33,334 nt of DNA, from the NCBI GenBank assembly GCA_016930515.1, contig JAFGGO010000104.1, forward strand, positions 1-33,334. Reading direction: 5' to 3'. Shown one piece after another: positions 7,859 through 15,450 of the stretch. The translations under genes and the position numbers were made by a program. The notes under the pieces were generated by a model that saw only the letters and a list, made by a program, of their open reading frames with translations, was not told the origin of the DNA and did not search any database. How positions within the stretch are numbered: position 1 is the first letter of the stretch; every line of letters starts with the position of its first letter. The DNA is from Promethearchaeota archaeon (lineage in GTDB: Archaea; Asgardarchaeota; Lokiarchaeia; Sigyniarchaeales; SOKP01).

Positions 7859-9211
7859 TTATAATCTCGTGATGTACCTATCGCGTTCCCATTGAGAGAC
7901 ATTAATTCGATATGCGTCAAATTCTTCAAGTTTTGCGTAATAGAAGTTTTTAAAGGCTTCTTCTCCTAAAACTTCTTTCATAAATGTGGATTCTTTGTAT
8001 TCTGTTAACGCTTGTCGTAAACTTCCAGGTAAGGCGTTAATTCCCGCTTTTTCCAAGTCCTTGGTTGAAAAGTGGTACACATTTTTATCCGTAGGTTCCA
8101 CGAGTTCCGTATTATTGGAAAGAATGCCCTCCAAACCTGCCGATAAAAGCACCGCAAACTGCAAGTAGGGATTACCTGCCGGGTCTGGACACCTAATCTC
8201 GTTGCGAGCGGCGTTTGGTTTGCCATGGAAGTCCGGAACTCTTATCAAAGGACTTCGATTCCTGAATCCCCAAGCGATGTATACGGGGGCCTCGTAGCCC
8301 GGAACAAGTCTTTTATACGAGTTTGGCCAGCTACTCAAAACGCAACACATGGCCTTGGCGTGTTTTAATTGACCCGATATCCATTTTTTCATGGTAATCG
8401 AAATATTAGCCTCGTCCTTCTCGTCGTAAAACGTGTTTTTACCTTCCTTCCAAAGACTTTGGTGGACATGCATGCCAGAGCCGTTAATACCGGGGAATGG
8501 CTTGGGCATGAAAGTGGCCGTCATGTTATTTTGGGCAGCAACTGTCTTGATGATGGTTTTTATTGTAATCGTGTTGTCAGCAGAGTCCACGGCTTTACCA
8601 TACTTAAAATCGACCTCATGTTGTCCGAAAGCAACTTCGTGGTGTAAGGCTTCTATCTCGATGCCCATGGCATCGCAATATTCTGCGATCGTATATCTCA
8701 TTTTTTCGTTAATGTCGTAAGGATCGTAATCGAAATAGCCTCTCATGTCAGAAGGCTTGTATACTTCCTTGGTGTCCTTATCTAATATGAAAAACTCCAT
8801 TTCAGGTGCGCAATAGAATGTATAGCCATTATCCTCTGCCCTTTTTACCGCTTTTTGGAGGATGTATCGTGGATCTCCCTCGTATCGCTTGCCATCGGGC
8901 TTATAGATATCGCAAATAAATCGGGCCACTTTATTGCTCTTCCTCCAAGGGAGCATGTAAAATGTGCTTGGATCGGGAATAGCAACCTTATCACTTTCTT
9001 CTATCGCACCATAACCCGTGATGCTCGAGCCGTCAAAGTTCTCGCCTTCCTCGAGAAAGTCTTCTATTCTTTTAGCGTTTATTTCGAATGATTTGATGAT
9101 TCCATGAATATCAGTAAACTGTAAATAAATGAATTTAATGTCCTCTTTGCTTACCGTGTCGATGACTTTCTCGCACAGTTCTTTTCGTTTTGGATCAGTT
9201 TTTTCAATCAT
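7859..9211 (-). CDS. glnA: Glutamine synthetase, type I
   Basis: It makes glutamine from glutamate, ammonia and ATP in the cytosol, the main ammonium-assimilation step. At 450 residues it has the normal GSI length. The beta-grasp domain carries FDGSSITGYG. The catalytic barrel has PEMEFFILD, GQHEVDF, NGSGMHVHQSLW, KRLVPGYEAPVYIAW, FRNRSPLIRVP and NEIRCPDPAGNPYLQ. The region where GSI-beta enzymes carry the adenylylated Tyr reads NVYHFSTKDLEKAG and lacks that site, so it looks like the GSI-alpha form. The start is an ATG followed by MIEKTDPKRKE. It is divergent from an Lrp-type regulator across a 250-base intergenic region with TATA boxes both ways, suggesting nitrogen-responsive control. Confidence 0.95.
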   Translation of the reverse strand: MIEKTDPKRKELCEKVIDTVSKEDIKFIYLQFTDIHGIIKSFEINAKRIEDFLEEGENFDGSSITGYGAIEESDKVAIPDPSTFYMLPWRKSNKVARFICDIYKPDGKRYEGDPRYILQKAVKRAEDNGYTFYCAPEMEFFILDKDTKEVYKPSDMRGYFDYDPYDINEKMRYTIAEYCDAMGIEIEALHHEVAFGQHEVDFKYGKAVDSADNTITIKTIIKTVAAQNNMTATFMPKPFPGINGSGMHVHQSLWKEGKNTFYDEKDEANISITMKKWISGQLKHAKAMCCVLSSWPNSYKRLVPGYEAPVYIAWGFRNRSPLIRVPDFHGKPNAARNEIRCPDPAGNPYLQFAVLLSAGLEGILSNNTELVEPTDKNVYHFSTKDLEKAGINALPGSLRQALTEYKESTFMKEVLGEEAFKNFYYAKLEEFDAYRINVSQWERDRYITRL

Positions 9212-9461
9212 TTTTTCTCAATATCGTGTCTAACTTTTATGATTATTATGTTCAGATAGTGCATCCTTCTTTATAAACATTGTCATATATGTTCACTTTA
9301 TTAGAGTAAAGGTATATTAATGTGCCACTATCAGGAACAAAAAATGACCGATCGACCACTTTTTACCGACATAATTATTACATCGTAAACGTTCTTTTAT
9401 TTTTTATGCCAAAGAATAGTCAAATGCATGATTTAAATAGGAATCGCTATTACTTATATCT
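9212..9461. promoter_or_regulatory. Divergent glnA / lrp-like promoter region
   Basis: A TATA box for glnA reads TTTATAAA on the minus strand (9270-9278), about 60 bases from its ATG. A TATA box for the regulator reads ATTTAAATAG (9431-9440), about 27 bases from its ATG, implying a leaderless transcript. Between them lie the arms GATAGTG (9255-9261) and CACTATC (9326-9332), a 7-bp inverted repeat with a wide spacer that flanks the glnA TATA box. It is a candidate operator but weak on its own. Confidence 0.5.
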
Positions 9462-9944
9462 ATGAAAGTTACGAGTTTGGATGAATTGGATATCGACATA
9501 CTCAATATTCTCACTAAAGATGGACGAGCGTCGTTTCGACAAATTGCAAAAGACCTGAATAAATCCCCGGTAACCGTCAAGAAACACGTGGAAGAATTGG
9601 AAAGGAACATCATCACGAGTTATGGTGCTAGTATCAATTTCGAATCCTTAGGATATGACATACTTGCTTTTATCGAACTAACAATTTCAAAAGGAAAGAT
9701 GCTTGAAGTAGAAAAGGAAATCGCTCATTTACCAAACATTTTTGGCGTATTTGATGTAACGGGCACGTATGATGCTATAATTTTGGCAAGATTTAAAACG
9801 AGATCAGAGCTAAGCGAATTGGTCAAAAAAATAAACTCCTATGAATTTGTAGTGCGAACAAATACCCACCTCATTCTGAATATCATAAAGGAAAAAACGA
9901 TTTTTGAAGATCTAATGGAAAAAGATTTTAAAATTCCGAAATAG
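9462..9944 (+). CDS. Lrp/AsnC-family transcriptional regulator
   Basis: This 160-residue protein has an N-terminal winged helix-turn-helix (about 8-52: LDELDIDILNILTKDGRAS, then FRQIAKDLNKSPVTVKKHV) and a C-terminal RAM/AsnC ligand and oligomerisation domain (about 65-145, including GVFDVTGTYDAIILARF). Family members are dimers to octamers that sense amino acids and bind near their own promoters. Its divergent position next to glnA makes glutamine, glutamate or 2-oxoglutarate plausible effectors; this is inferred from context. The TATA box 27 bases upstream supports a leaderless ATG start. The stop is TAG. Confidence 0.92.
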   Translation: MKVTSLDELDIDILNILTKDGRASFRQIAKDLNKSPVTVKKHVEELERNIITSYGASINFESLGYDILAFIELTISKGKMLEVEKEIAHLPNIFGVFDVTGTYDAIILARFKTRSELSELVKKINSYEFVVRTNTHLILNIIKEKTIFEDLMEKDFKIPK

Positions 9945-10030
9945 TCTATTCTTTAAAATTATTAATCTAAACAATAGGTGCGATATTGATCAATAATTAT
10001 AGAATAAAATAAGAAGAAAGAAGAAAAAGC

Positions 10031-11002
10031 TTATTTGAGGTTTTTTTTTCCTAAAGACTTTCTGAGCTCTTCTGCTAAATTTCCCAATCTCGTTGCGGTT
10101 GCGGCTATCTCTTGCATTGAAGCTGTTTGTTCCTCTGCCGCGGTGCTAATACTTTCCATGAGCATGGCGTTGTTTTCTTCCGTTTTTACGGAATTTTTTA
10201 CTTCGGTCCTTACTTTTTCGATTAGTTCAGCCGTTCTGGATATCATTGTAATGATCTCTTCTATTTTTGGTGCTGCGTCCTTAACCATGCTTTTTGATTG
10301 TTCTGCTAACTTGCGGACCTCATCGGCAACAACGGCAAAACCCCTACCATGCTCTCCTGCCCGTCCAGCTTCTATACTCGCGTTAAGCGCCAATAAATTC
10401 GTCTGTTCGGAGATGCTGGTGATGATTTTCATGATGTTGTTTATATCCTTTGTTGAGATTTGTATACCACTCGCAAGTTCACTGATATTATCAACATTCT
10501 TGTCGATTTCAGAAAGGGTCGTGACTTCTTGTTGCGTGCTCATGGTTGCTTCTAAGGTAGTTGCAGATATTTCTTCGGCTGCAGCATTCACTTCGGAGGC
10601 ACTAGCCGCAAGTTCCGTGGCCATATTGGCAGTATTAATGCTCACTTCGGAAGCAGCTGAGAGTATCTCGTCCATCTCACTTGCGTCGTTCAAGGCCTTC
10701 TTTTTTATGACATTTATTTTATTTTCGAGAACGGAAACAAAACCCGTAACAACTCCTAGAGCACATGAAATGAGTGCATATCCCTCACCAAATGTGTCTC
10801 CATACGGCCAAAGACCAAGCTTATCGGTGATGTTTCCTATTGAGTATAACATCACGGTTGTAATAAAAAATATCATTAACTGATGGTAAATGGTTCTAGT
10901 TTTATATGCGAGATAAACCATGATCATTATTGCCCCAATAAAGAAAAACAAGGCGGTTATGTTAAAACCACCATCTGTCAAGTCTTCTGGTGCCACGCTC
11001 AT
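10031..11002 (-). CDS. Methyl-accepting chemotaxis-like membrane transducer
   Basis: This 323-residue protein has three predicted membrane helices (about 14-34, 40-58, 72-93) and then a long cytoplasmic coiled coil. Its tip (197-230: [20 protein letters not shown], then [18 protein letters not shown]) is the MCP hairpin that contacts CheA/CheW in known systems. Gln/Glu/Ala-rich stretches on both sides resemble adaptation regions. It has no extracellular sensor domain and no clear HAMP domain, so sensing would have to be intramembrane or through a partner. Its start overlaps the stop of the upstream membrane gene as ATGA, and an AGGAGG site lies about nine bases before the ATG inside that gene, so the two are translationally coupled. 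No che genes are in the window. Confidence 0.88.
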   Translation of the reverse strand: MSVAPEDLTDGGFNITALFFFIGAIMIMVYLAYKTRTIYHQLMIFFITTVMLYSIGNITDKLGLWPYGDTFGEGYALISCALGVVTGFVSVLENKINVIKKKALNDASEMDEILSAASEVSINTANMATELAASASEVNAAAEEISATTLEATMSTQQEVTTLSEIDKNVDNISELASGIQISTKDINNIMKIITSISEQTNLLALNASIEAGRAGEHGRGFAVVADEVRKLAEQSKSMVKDAAPKIEEIITMISRTAELIEKVRTEVKNSVKTEENNAMLMESISTAAEEQTASMQEIAATATRLGNLAEELRKSLGKKNLK

Positions 11003-11331
11003 TTGAACCTTCCTCCTGAAGTAGTTGTTGCCTGCCTTCTTTGAAGTGCTTTAATCTTCTTAGTTTTTCCCCGATTCGAATATAAATTTAAAAGAGCCCC
11101 AAAGAAGAGTAAGATGGCAGAAAGAAAAATGCAAAAATGTTCTAAAAAGTTAAAAAATTCTGGAGCTGCTACTGCTTCTATGTTCGTACTAATAAAAGTG
11201 ATAAATAACGCAAGAAGTCCTGGAATGTAATAGGCAAGCTCTTTTCTCTTCCTTGCACCGTACGAGAATCCCAAGAGTGCCAATGGAAACAATGTGACTA
11301 ATATTAATTCTGTTACTTCTAATTCTGGCAT
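10999..11331 (-). CDS. Small three-helix membrane protein coupled to the transducer
   Basis: This 110-residue protein has about three membrane segments (near 7-25, 33-50, 60-87) and a basic tail ([13 protein letters not shown]). It is the first gene of an operon with the MCP-like transducer and overlaps it by four bases. Its three helices plus the transducer's three could form one composite membrane sensor, by loose analogy with receptor-transducer pairs such as sensory rhodopsin and Htr; there is no sequence similarity to rhodopsin. I recognise no family. Confidence 0.65.
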   Translation of the reverse strand: MPELEVTELILVTLFPLALLGFSYGARKRKELAYYIPGLLALFITFISTNIEAVAAPEFFNFLEHFCIFLSAILLFFGALLNLYSNRGKTKKIKALQRRQATTTSGGRFK

Positions 11332-11351
11332 TTTAAGTTACTTACCCTAAT

Positions 11352-11376
11352 CATGTATATTTTATATTACATGTAA
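11352..11376 (-). promoter_or_regulatory. TATA box with flanking palindromes, transducer operon
   Basis: On the minus strand AATATAAAAT (11359-11368) lies about 32 bases before the ATG of the first gene. The 10-bp perfect palindrome TTACATGTAA (11367-11376) overlaps its upstream edge, and CATGTA/TACATG (11352-11357, 11368-11373) bracket it. This is a likely promoter with a possible operator. Confidence 0.45.
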
Positions 11377-11587
11377 GATCATAATCATTGTATATAAATT
11401 GCTGCATTATAACTTTTTATTTGTGATTGCTAAACAATCAGAATTTGTAGTAGATCCAAAAAAACGATCGAATTTGATAATTAACATGAACGATACATAC
11501 TTTCATGTAAAAAAGATATAATAATGGGCATTACTACGATATAAGTAACAAAATTTTTCTCGAAAACAATAAAAGAGAGTTTAATCC

Positions 11588-12766
11588 GTGGAAAACAATT
11601 CAATGTTCGAGGCTAAAATTCAATTGCTATTCTCGTTGATCGGTAACGGTTATCTCAAGGATAGGCGATTGTTTCGAGCTTTTTTAGACGAAAACATTGA
11701 GGATTTTATTTCGGAAGAATACATCTATCACGCGGGATATTTTGTGGATAGACCCAGCCTTTTTTATCACAAGAATGTGGATAATTATCGCACGATTAGT
11801 GCGCCTCACATGATATGCATAATGCTCCAAGGATTGTTGTTTACAAGGCCAGACGAGGATTTGCTCATCTTGGGTGCAAAAAGCGGATTTATTTCTGCCC
11901 TTGCTCACAAACTCATTCCCGAAGGTAACATTACCGTAGTAGAAGCCAATTCAGATGTGGCAAAAATTACTCTTGAAAATTTAAACAAGCTTAATTACAC
12001 GGAAAAAATAAGAATTCTTGTAAAAAATCCCCTTGAGGGCGTTCCCGATCAAAAACCGTGGAAAAAAATATTAGTCACTGGTGCGATCACCGAAGATAAA
12101 ATTTATCCCCTCTTAGAGCAACTAGATCCAGACGGGGGCGTATTATTTGCTCCAATTGGAAATATTGAACAAACTCAGACTTATACCCAAATCTTACGCG
12201 TGGGAGATGATTTTTTTGGTAAAAAACAACTTCAAGTTCAATTCTCTCCCTTGATGACTAAAGTCGAATTGGATGAACTCGAATTAGTAATGGATTTTGA
12301 TGAGGAGATCATCGAAGATCAAAATAAAGAAGATGGTAAACCCTCACATATTTCCATTAAATATACTTCAAGTATCTTGGACGAGATTGATTTGAAACCA
12401 AATGCAAAAATGAACCCTCCGAACCTAATCATACAACCAATCGATGTAGGGATTGTATTTCTCGAATATATAGATGATATAACGGAAAGGATGAAAAAAA
12501 GCGAGCAAGTTCGTGAAATAGCCTCTAACATTGAAAATATCGGTATTTTAATAAGCATTATCGAAAATTTCAAGGATAAGTTAAACATTAGCTTTGAACA
12601 AATTGCATCTTCCTTTAACCATATTAAAATTCCTGGTACAAACTCCGATTTCAAGGACCAACCAAGAGTATCAAACTTTACACTTGAAACAAACAAAACA
12701 ATCCTATCATCCCTCAACCAATTTCAACAAGTCATTCGAAAAGAAGTAAATAAATTAAAGTCTTGA
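11588..12766 (+). CDS. PCMT-like methyltransferase with C-terminal extension
   Basis: The N-terminal 220 of 392 residues resemble protein-L-isoaspartate O-methyltransferase, which repairs damaged aspartate using S-adenosylmethionine. TISAPHM (69-75) matches the substrate-loop Ser motif, LILGAKSGF (93-101) is a degraded SAM-binding motif I (usually L-E-x-G-x-G-S-G-Y), and VVEA (117-120) carries the acidic residue after strand 2. The Gly-rich loop is altered (GAKSG), so activity is not certain. Residues about 220-392 are an acidic, mainly helical domain not found in simple PCMTs. The start is GTG with a weak AGAGAG upstream; an ATG five codons later is possible. Confidence 0.75.
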   Translation: MENNSMFEAKIQLLFSLIGNGYLKDRRLFRAFLDENIEDFISEEYIYHAGYFVDRPSLFYHKNVDNYRTISAPHMICIMLQGLLFTRPDEDLLILGAKSGFISALAHKLIPEGNITVVEANSDVAKITLENLNKLNYTEKIRILVKNPLEGVPDQKPWKKILVTGAITEDKIYPLLEQLDPDGGVLFAPIGNIEQTQTYTQILRVGDDFFGKKQLQVQFSPLMTKVELDELELVMDFDEEIIEDQNKEDGKPSHISIKYTSSILDEIDLKPNAKMNPPNLIIQPIDVGIVFLEYIDDITERMKKSEQVREIASNIENIGILISIIENFKDKLNISFEQIASSFNHIKIPGTNSDFKDQPRVSNFTLETNKTILSSLNQFQQVIRKEVNKLKS

Positions 12767-12989
12767 TAGTAGGTTTAGTTAATAATTATAACTGCGCGAA
12801 AGAGTTAATAATCTTTTTTATGAATTAGAATTTTTTCCATCTGAGTCGTTTCTTTGTTGGTCTCTCTTGAATTAATGTTCTGGGGATAAAAAATTCACAG
12901 AATAGAGTTAAATAAAGCATATTTTATGTGTATCAAAAAATTTTTAATTTTTCAATAATTAGAATTCTCATAAAACTTGGATCATTATA

Positions 12990-14243
12990 ATGCCCGAACT
13001 TATTACTTTTAGGAACTTTCACTATAAAGAAGCGATCGAAAAAGGAACTGAGCGATTAAACGATTTAGTAGCACCTCCTTACGATGTAATATCTGAAGAA
13101 GAGAAGCAACAATTAAAAAGTCGAGATCCCAACAACATCTGCCACGTGATCTTACCAGAATCCTACGAAATGGCTGGAAAGAAGTTTCGAGAAATGATCG
13201 ACAACCAAACACTTGTATATGGTGAAAGTCGTTGCTTGTGTGTTTACGGTATTGATTACTACAGACCCGATACGGGCGAAAAGATCTCCCGATATGGTTT
13301 TGTTGGATTGCTAAAGTTAGAAGAGATATTTCCTCCCTCAGCTCGAAAAGGCATCATCCCTCACGAGGCAGTATTCAAGAAATTTTGTGAGGATCGACTG
13401 CAGATCATTCAAAATACTAATGCTAATTTTTCACCCTTGTTCATGATCTACGATGGTAACGGTGCTGCTGAAGAAATAATCGCTAAATATACGAAAAAAA
13501 AGCCTTATTTGCAAGCCGTTGATAGAGAAGGATTTACTCACAAGATATGGGAAGTATGGAAGGAAAAAGATGTGAAAAAATTACAGAAAATAGTGAAAGA
13601 TCACGATATTATCATAGCAGACGGACATCATAGGTTCATTACCAGTCTCAGTCATAGCAAGAACGGCGGGTGCAAATATGTTATGGCGTTATTCATAGAT
13701 TTTAACGACCCTGGCTTGATAATTTATACTAGTCATCGGGAACTTCATGATATTCCCGTCAAAAATCTGGAAGAATTTAAAAGTTGCGTGTGCAACTACT
13801 TTAATGTGCTTGATATCAAGAACTTCGAAGAATTGAAAGTCCAAATGGATAAAAACAAGGAAAACAAAATATTTGGATGTTATTTACACGAGACATACTT
13901 GTTATTGCAATTAAAAGATGATATAAAACCAGAAGATGTAGTGCCTGGGGATAAATCGAAGGAGTGGAAAAATTTAAGCCTGTCTGTCCTTCATTCGATC
14001 TTGATTGAAAAATGCCTCAAAGTTCGGAAAAACAACGTCACGTTCGTTAAAGATGTTAATCAAGGAATTCAAAGGGTCGATCAGGGTAAAATTAAGGCTC
14101 TTGTCATTGTAAATCCTTCTACTTTAGAAGAAGTTCAAAAAATCACAAAATTAGGAGAAATCATGCCACAGAAAAGTACCTATTTCTATCCCAAACCTCT
14201 TAGCGGTCTATTAATTCACGTGCACACGGACAAAATAGAATAA
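12990..14243 (+). CDS. DUF1015-family protein
   Basis: This 417-residue protein matches the DUF1015 (COG4198) pattern: LVAPPYDVIS (26-35), the GxIPHE-like IIPHEAVFK (122-130), RLQIIQNTNANFSPLF (136-151), and ADGHHRF (210-216) followed by YVMALFIDFNDPGL. The DGHHR motif is shared with ParB/SbnI-like serine kinases, so a kinase or phospho-amino-acid role has been considered for such folds; the function here is unproven. There is no membrane segment. It starts at ATG, has its own AT-rich promoter region, and is monocistronic. Confidence 0.8.
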   Translation: MPELITFRNFHYKEAIEKGTERLNDLVAPPYDVISEEEKQQLKSRDPNNICHVILPESYEMAGKKFREMIDNQTLVYGESRCLCVYGIDYYRPDTGEKISRYGFVGLLKLEEIFPPSARKGIIPHEAVFKKFCEDRLQIIQNTNANFSPLFMIYDGNGAAEEIIAKYTKKKPYLQAVDREGFTHKIWEVWKEKDVKKLQKIVKDHDIIIADGHHRFITSLSHSKNGGCKYVMALFIDFNDPGLIIYTSHRELHDIPVKNLEEFKSCVCNYFNVLDIKNFEELKVQMDKNKENKIFGCYLHETYLLLQLKDDIKPEDVVPGDKSKEWKNLSLSVLHSILIEKCLKVRKNNVTFVKDVNQGIQRVDQGKIKALVIVNPSTLEEVQKITKLGEIMPQKSTYFYPKPLSGLLIHVHTDKIE

Positions 14244-14489
14244 CCTAAGCCTCTTTAATTTAAAGATCAAGAATATTTCTTCGAATTTCCTGCTATCACG
14301 CAAATAAAAACTGGTTTAAGAATTTCCTTCAAAGAAATACATTTAATCTTTTATTAATTGTAAAGTCTAACTCTTACGACTTTTAGTCAATTGTTTTCGA
14401 AATAAAAATGTTTAATAGTATCTACTTTTACTAATAGTTTGATTTTAAGTTTTAAACTTTAATAAACAGTAAAAAAGTGTTCGCAAATT

Positions 14490-15296
14490 ATGGCAGAAAA
14501 CACCAATCCAGAATTAGAAAGGCTCAAGATCGAGCTTTCAAAAACTCAAGAAAAACTTAGTTCCACAACCGCCGAGCTAGGTTCGGCAAACCTTGATATA
14601 GGTTCTCTCAACGACGAGATTGAGGGATTAAAGAAAGAATTAACCTTGACTAAGGAAGAAACTAATAAAAATAAAGGGGAACTCGATTCAGCATTGGCAG
14701 ATCGCGATCGATTAAAAGAAGAGCTGCAATCTTTAAAAAGATCTCAAGAATCCTCCAAGGCAGAATTAGATAAAATTAAATCAGATCTGGAATCATCCAA
14801 ATCGGAGTTAGAACAAGTTAAGAACGCTTCGAAGGATTCAGATAATACTATAAACGCTTTAAAGTCAGAAAAAGATACTTTAAAAAATCAATTAGACCAA
14901 GCAAATGGAAAAATAGCTGGTTTAGAATCCGAAATTACCGATTTAAAGTCCAAATTGGACGCATCGAATTTAAATATCGAAGAAGCAAAAAATCTTGCTT
15001 CCCAAAAAGACGAAGAAATCAACGCTTTCAAGAAAGAAATCGAAGAAAAGAATAAAAATATCGAAGAACAAGCAAAAAAAATCGAAGAACTCAACACAGA
15101 GATCTATGCTTTAAAACCAGAAGCAAGAGCAGCTGAATTTTCAAGCGAGGAACGTAAGACCTGTTCTAAATGTGGAGCGGTAGGAAACGACATCAAGGTT
15201 ATGGATGATAAATCGAAAGTCTTGAGTTACATGAACAACATTAAGATCTACGCAAAAAAAAATGTTTGCAAGAAATGTGGGAACGAGTGGACTTAA
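14490..15296 (+). CDS. Long coiled-coil protein with C-terminal zinc ribbon
   Basis: Residues about 1-215 of 268 form a near-continuous coiled coil, rich in Glu, Lys, Ser and Leu with heptad spacing (repeated ELxxxKxxLxSSKxEL patterns). The last 50 residues are a zinc ribbon with CSKCG and CKKCGNEW. The ribbon's inter-pair segment and final EW match the stand-alone 66-residue protein at 21909-22109, so the two share a domain family. It has no signal or membrane segment and is probably a cytosolic scaffold or nucleic-acid-associated protein. The start is ATG without a Shine-Dalgarno site. It converges on the 709-residue gene. Confidence 0.75.
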   Translation: MAENTNPELERLKIELSKTQEKLSSTTAELGSANLDIGSLNDEIEGLKKELTLTKEETNKNKGELDSALADRDRLKEELQSLKRSQESSKAELDKIKSDLESSKSELEQVKNASKDSDNTINALKSEKDTLKNQLDQANGKIAGLESEITDLKSKLDASNLNIEEAKNLASQKDEEINAFKKEIEEKNKNIEEQAKKIEELNTEIYALKPEARAAEFSSEERKTCSKCGAVGNDIKVMDDKSKVLSYMNNIKIYAKKNVCKKCGNEWT

Positions 15297-15450
15297 TTAT
15301 TTTTTTTAAACCTTCTTTTTTTTCCACAATCTATCCTTTTCTATAAGAATTCGTTTTTATTCAAGTAAATTTAAATGCTTTTTTTAAAAGAAGAGAAATT
15401 AAAAATTATCTAAGAAAATAAAAAAAGAGATAAATTGAAAAAAATCTAAA

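Noticed and set aside
10035..10883. 282-residue plus-strand frame opposite the MCP-like gene
   Set aside because: Ser/Ala-rich antisense of the transducer coiled coil; the minus strand carries the canonical MCP tip.
10999..11331. Rhodopsin-type photoreceptor next to a transducer
   Set aside because: Only three helices and no retinal-binding Lys context; the similarity to sensory rhodopsin systems is in gene arrangement only.
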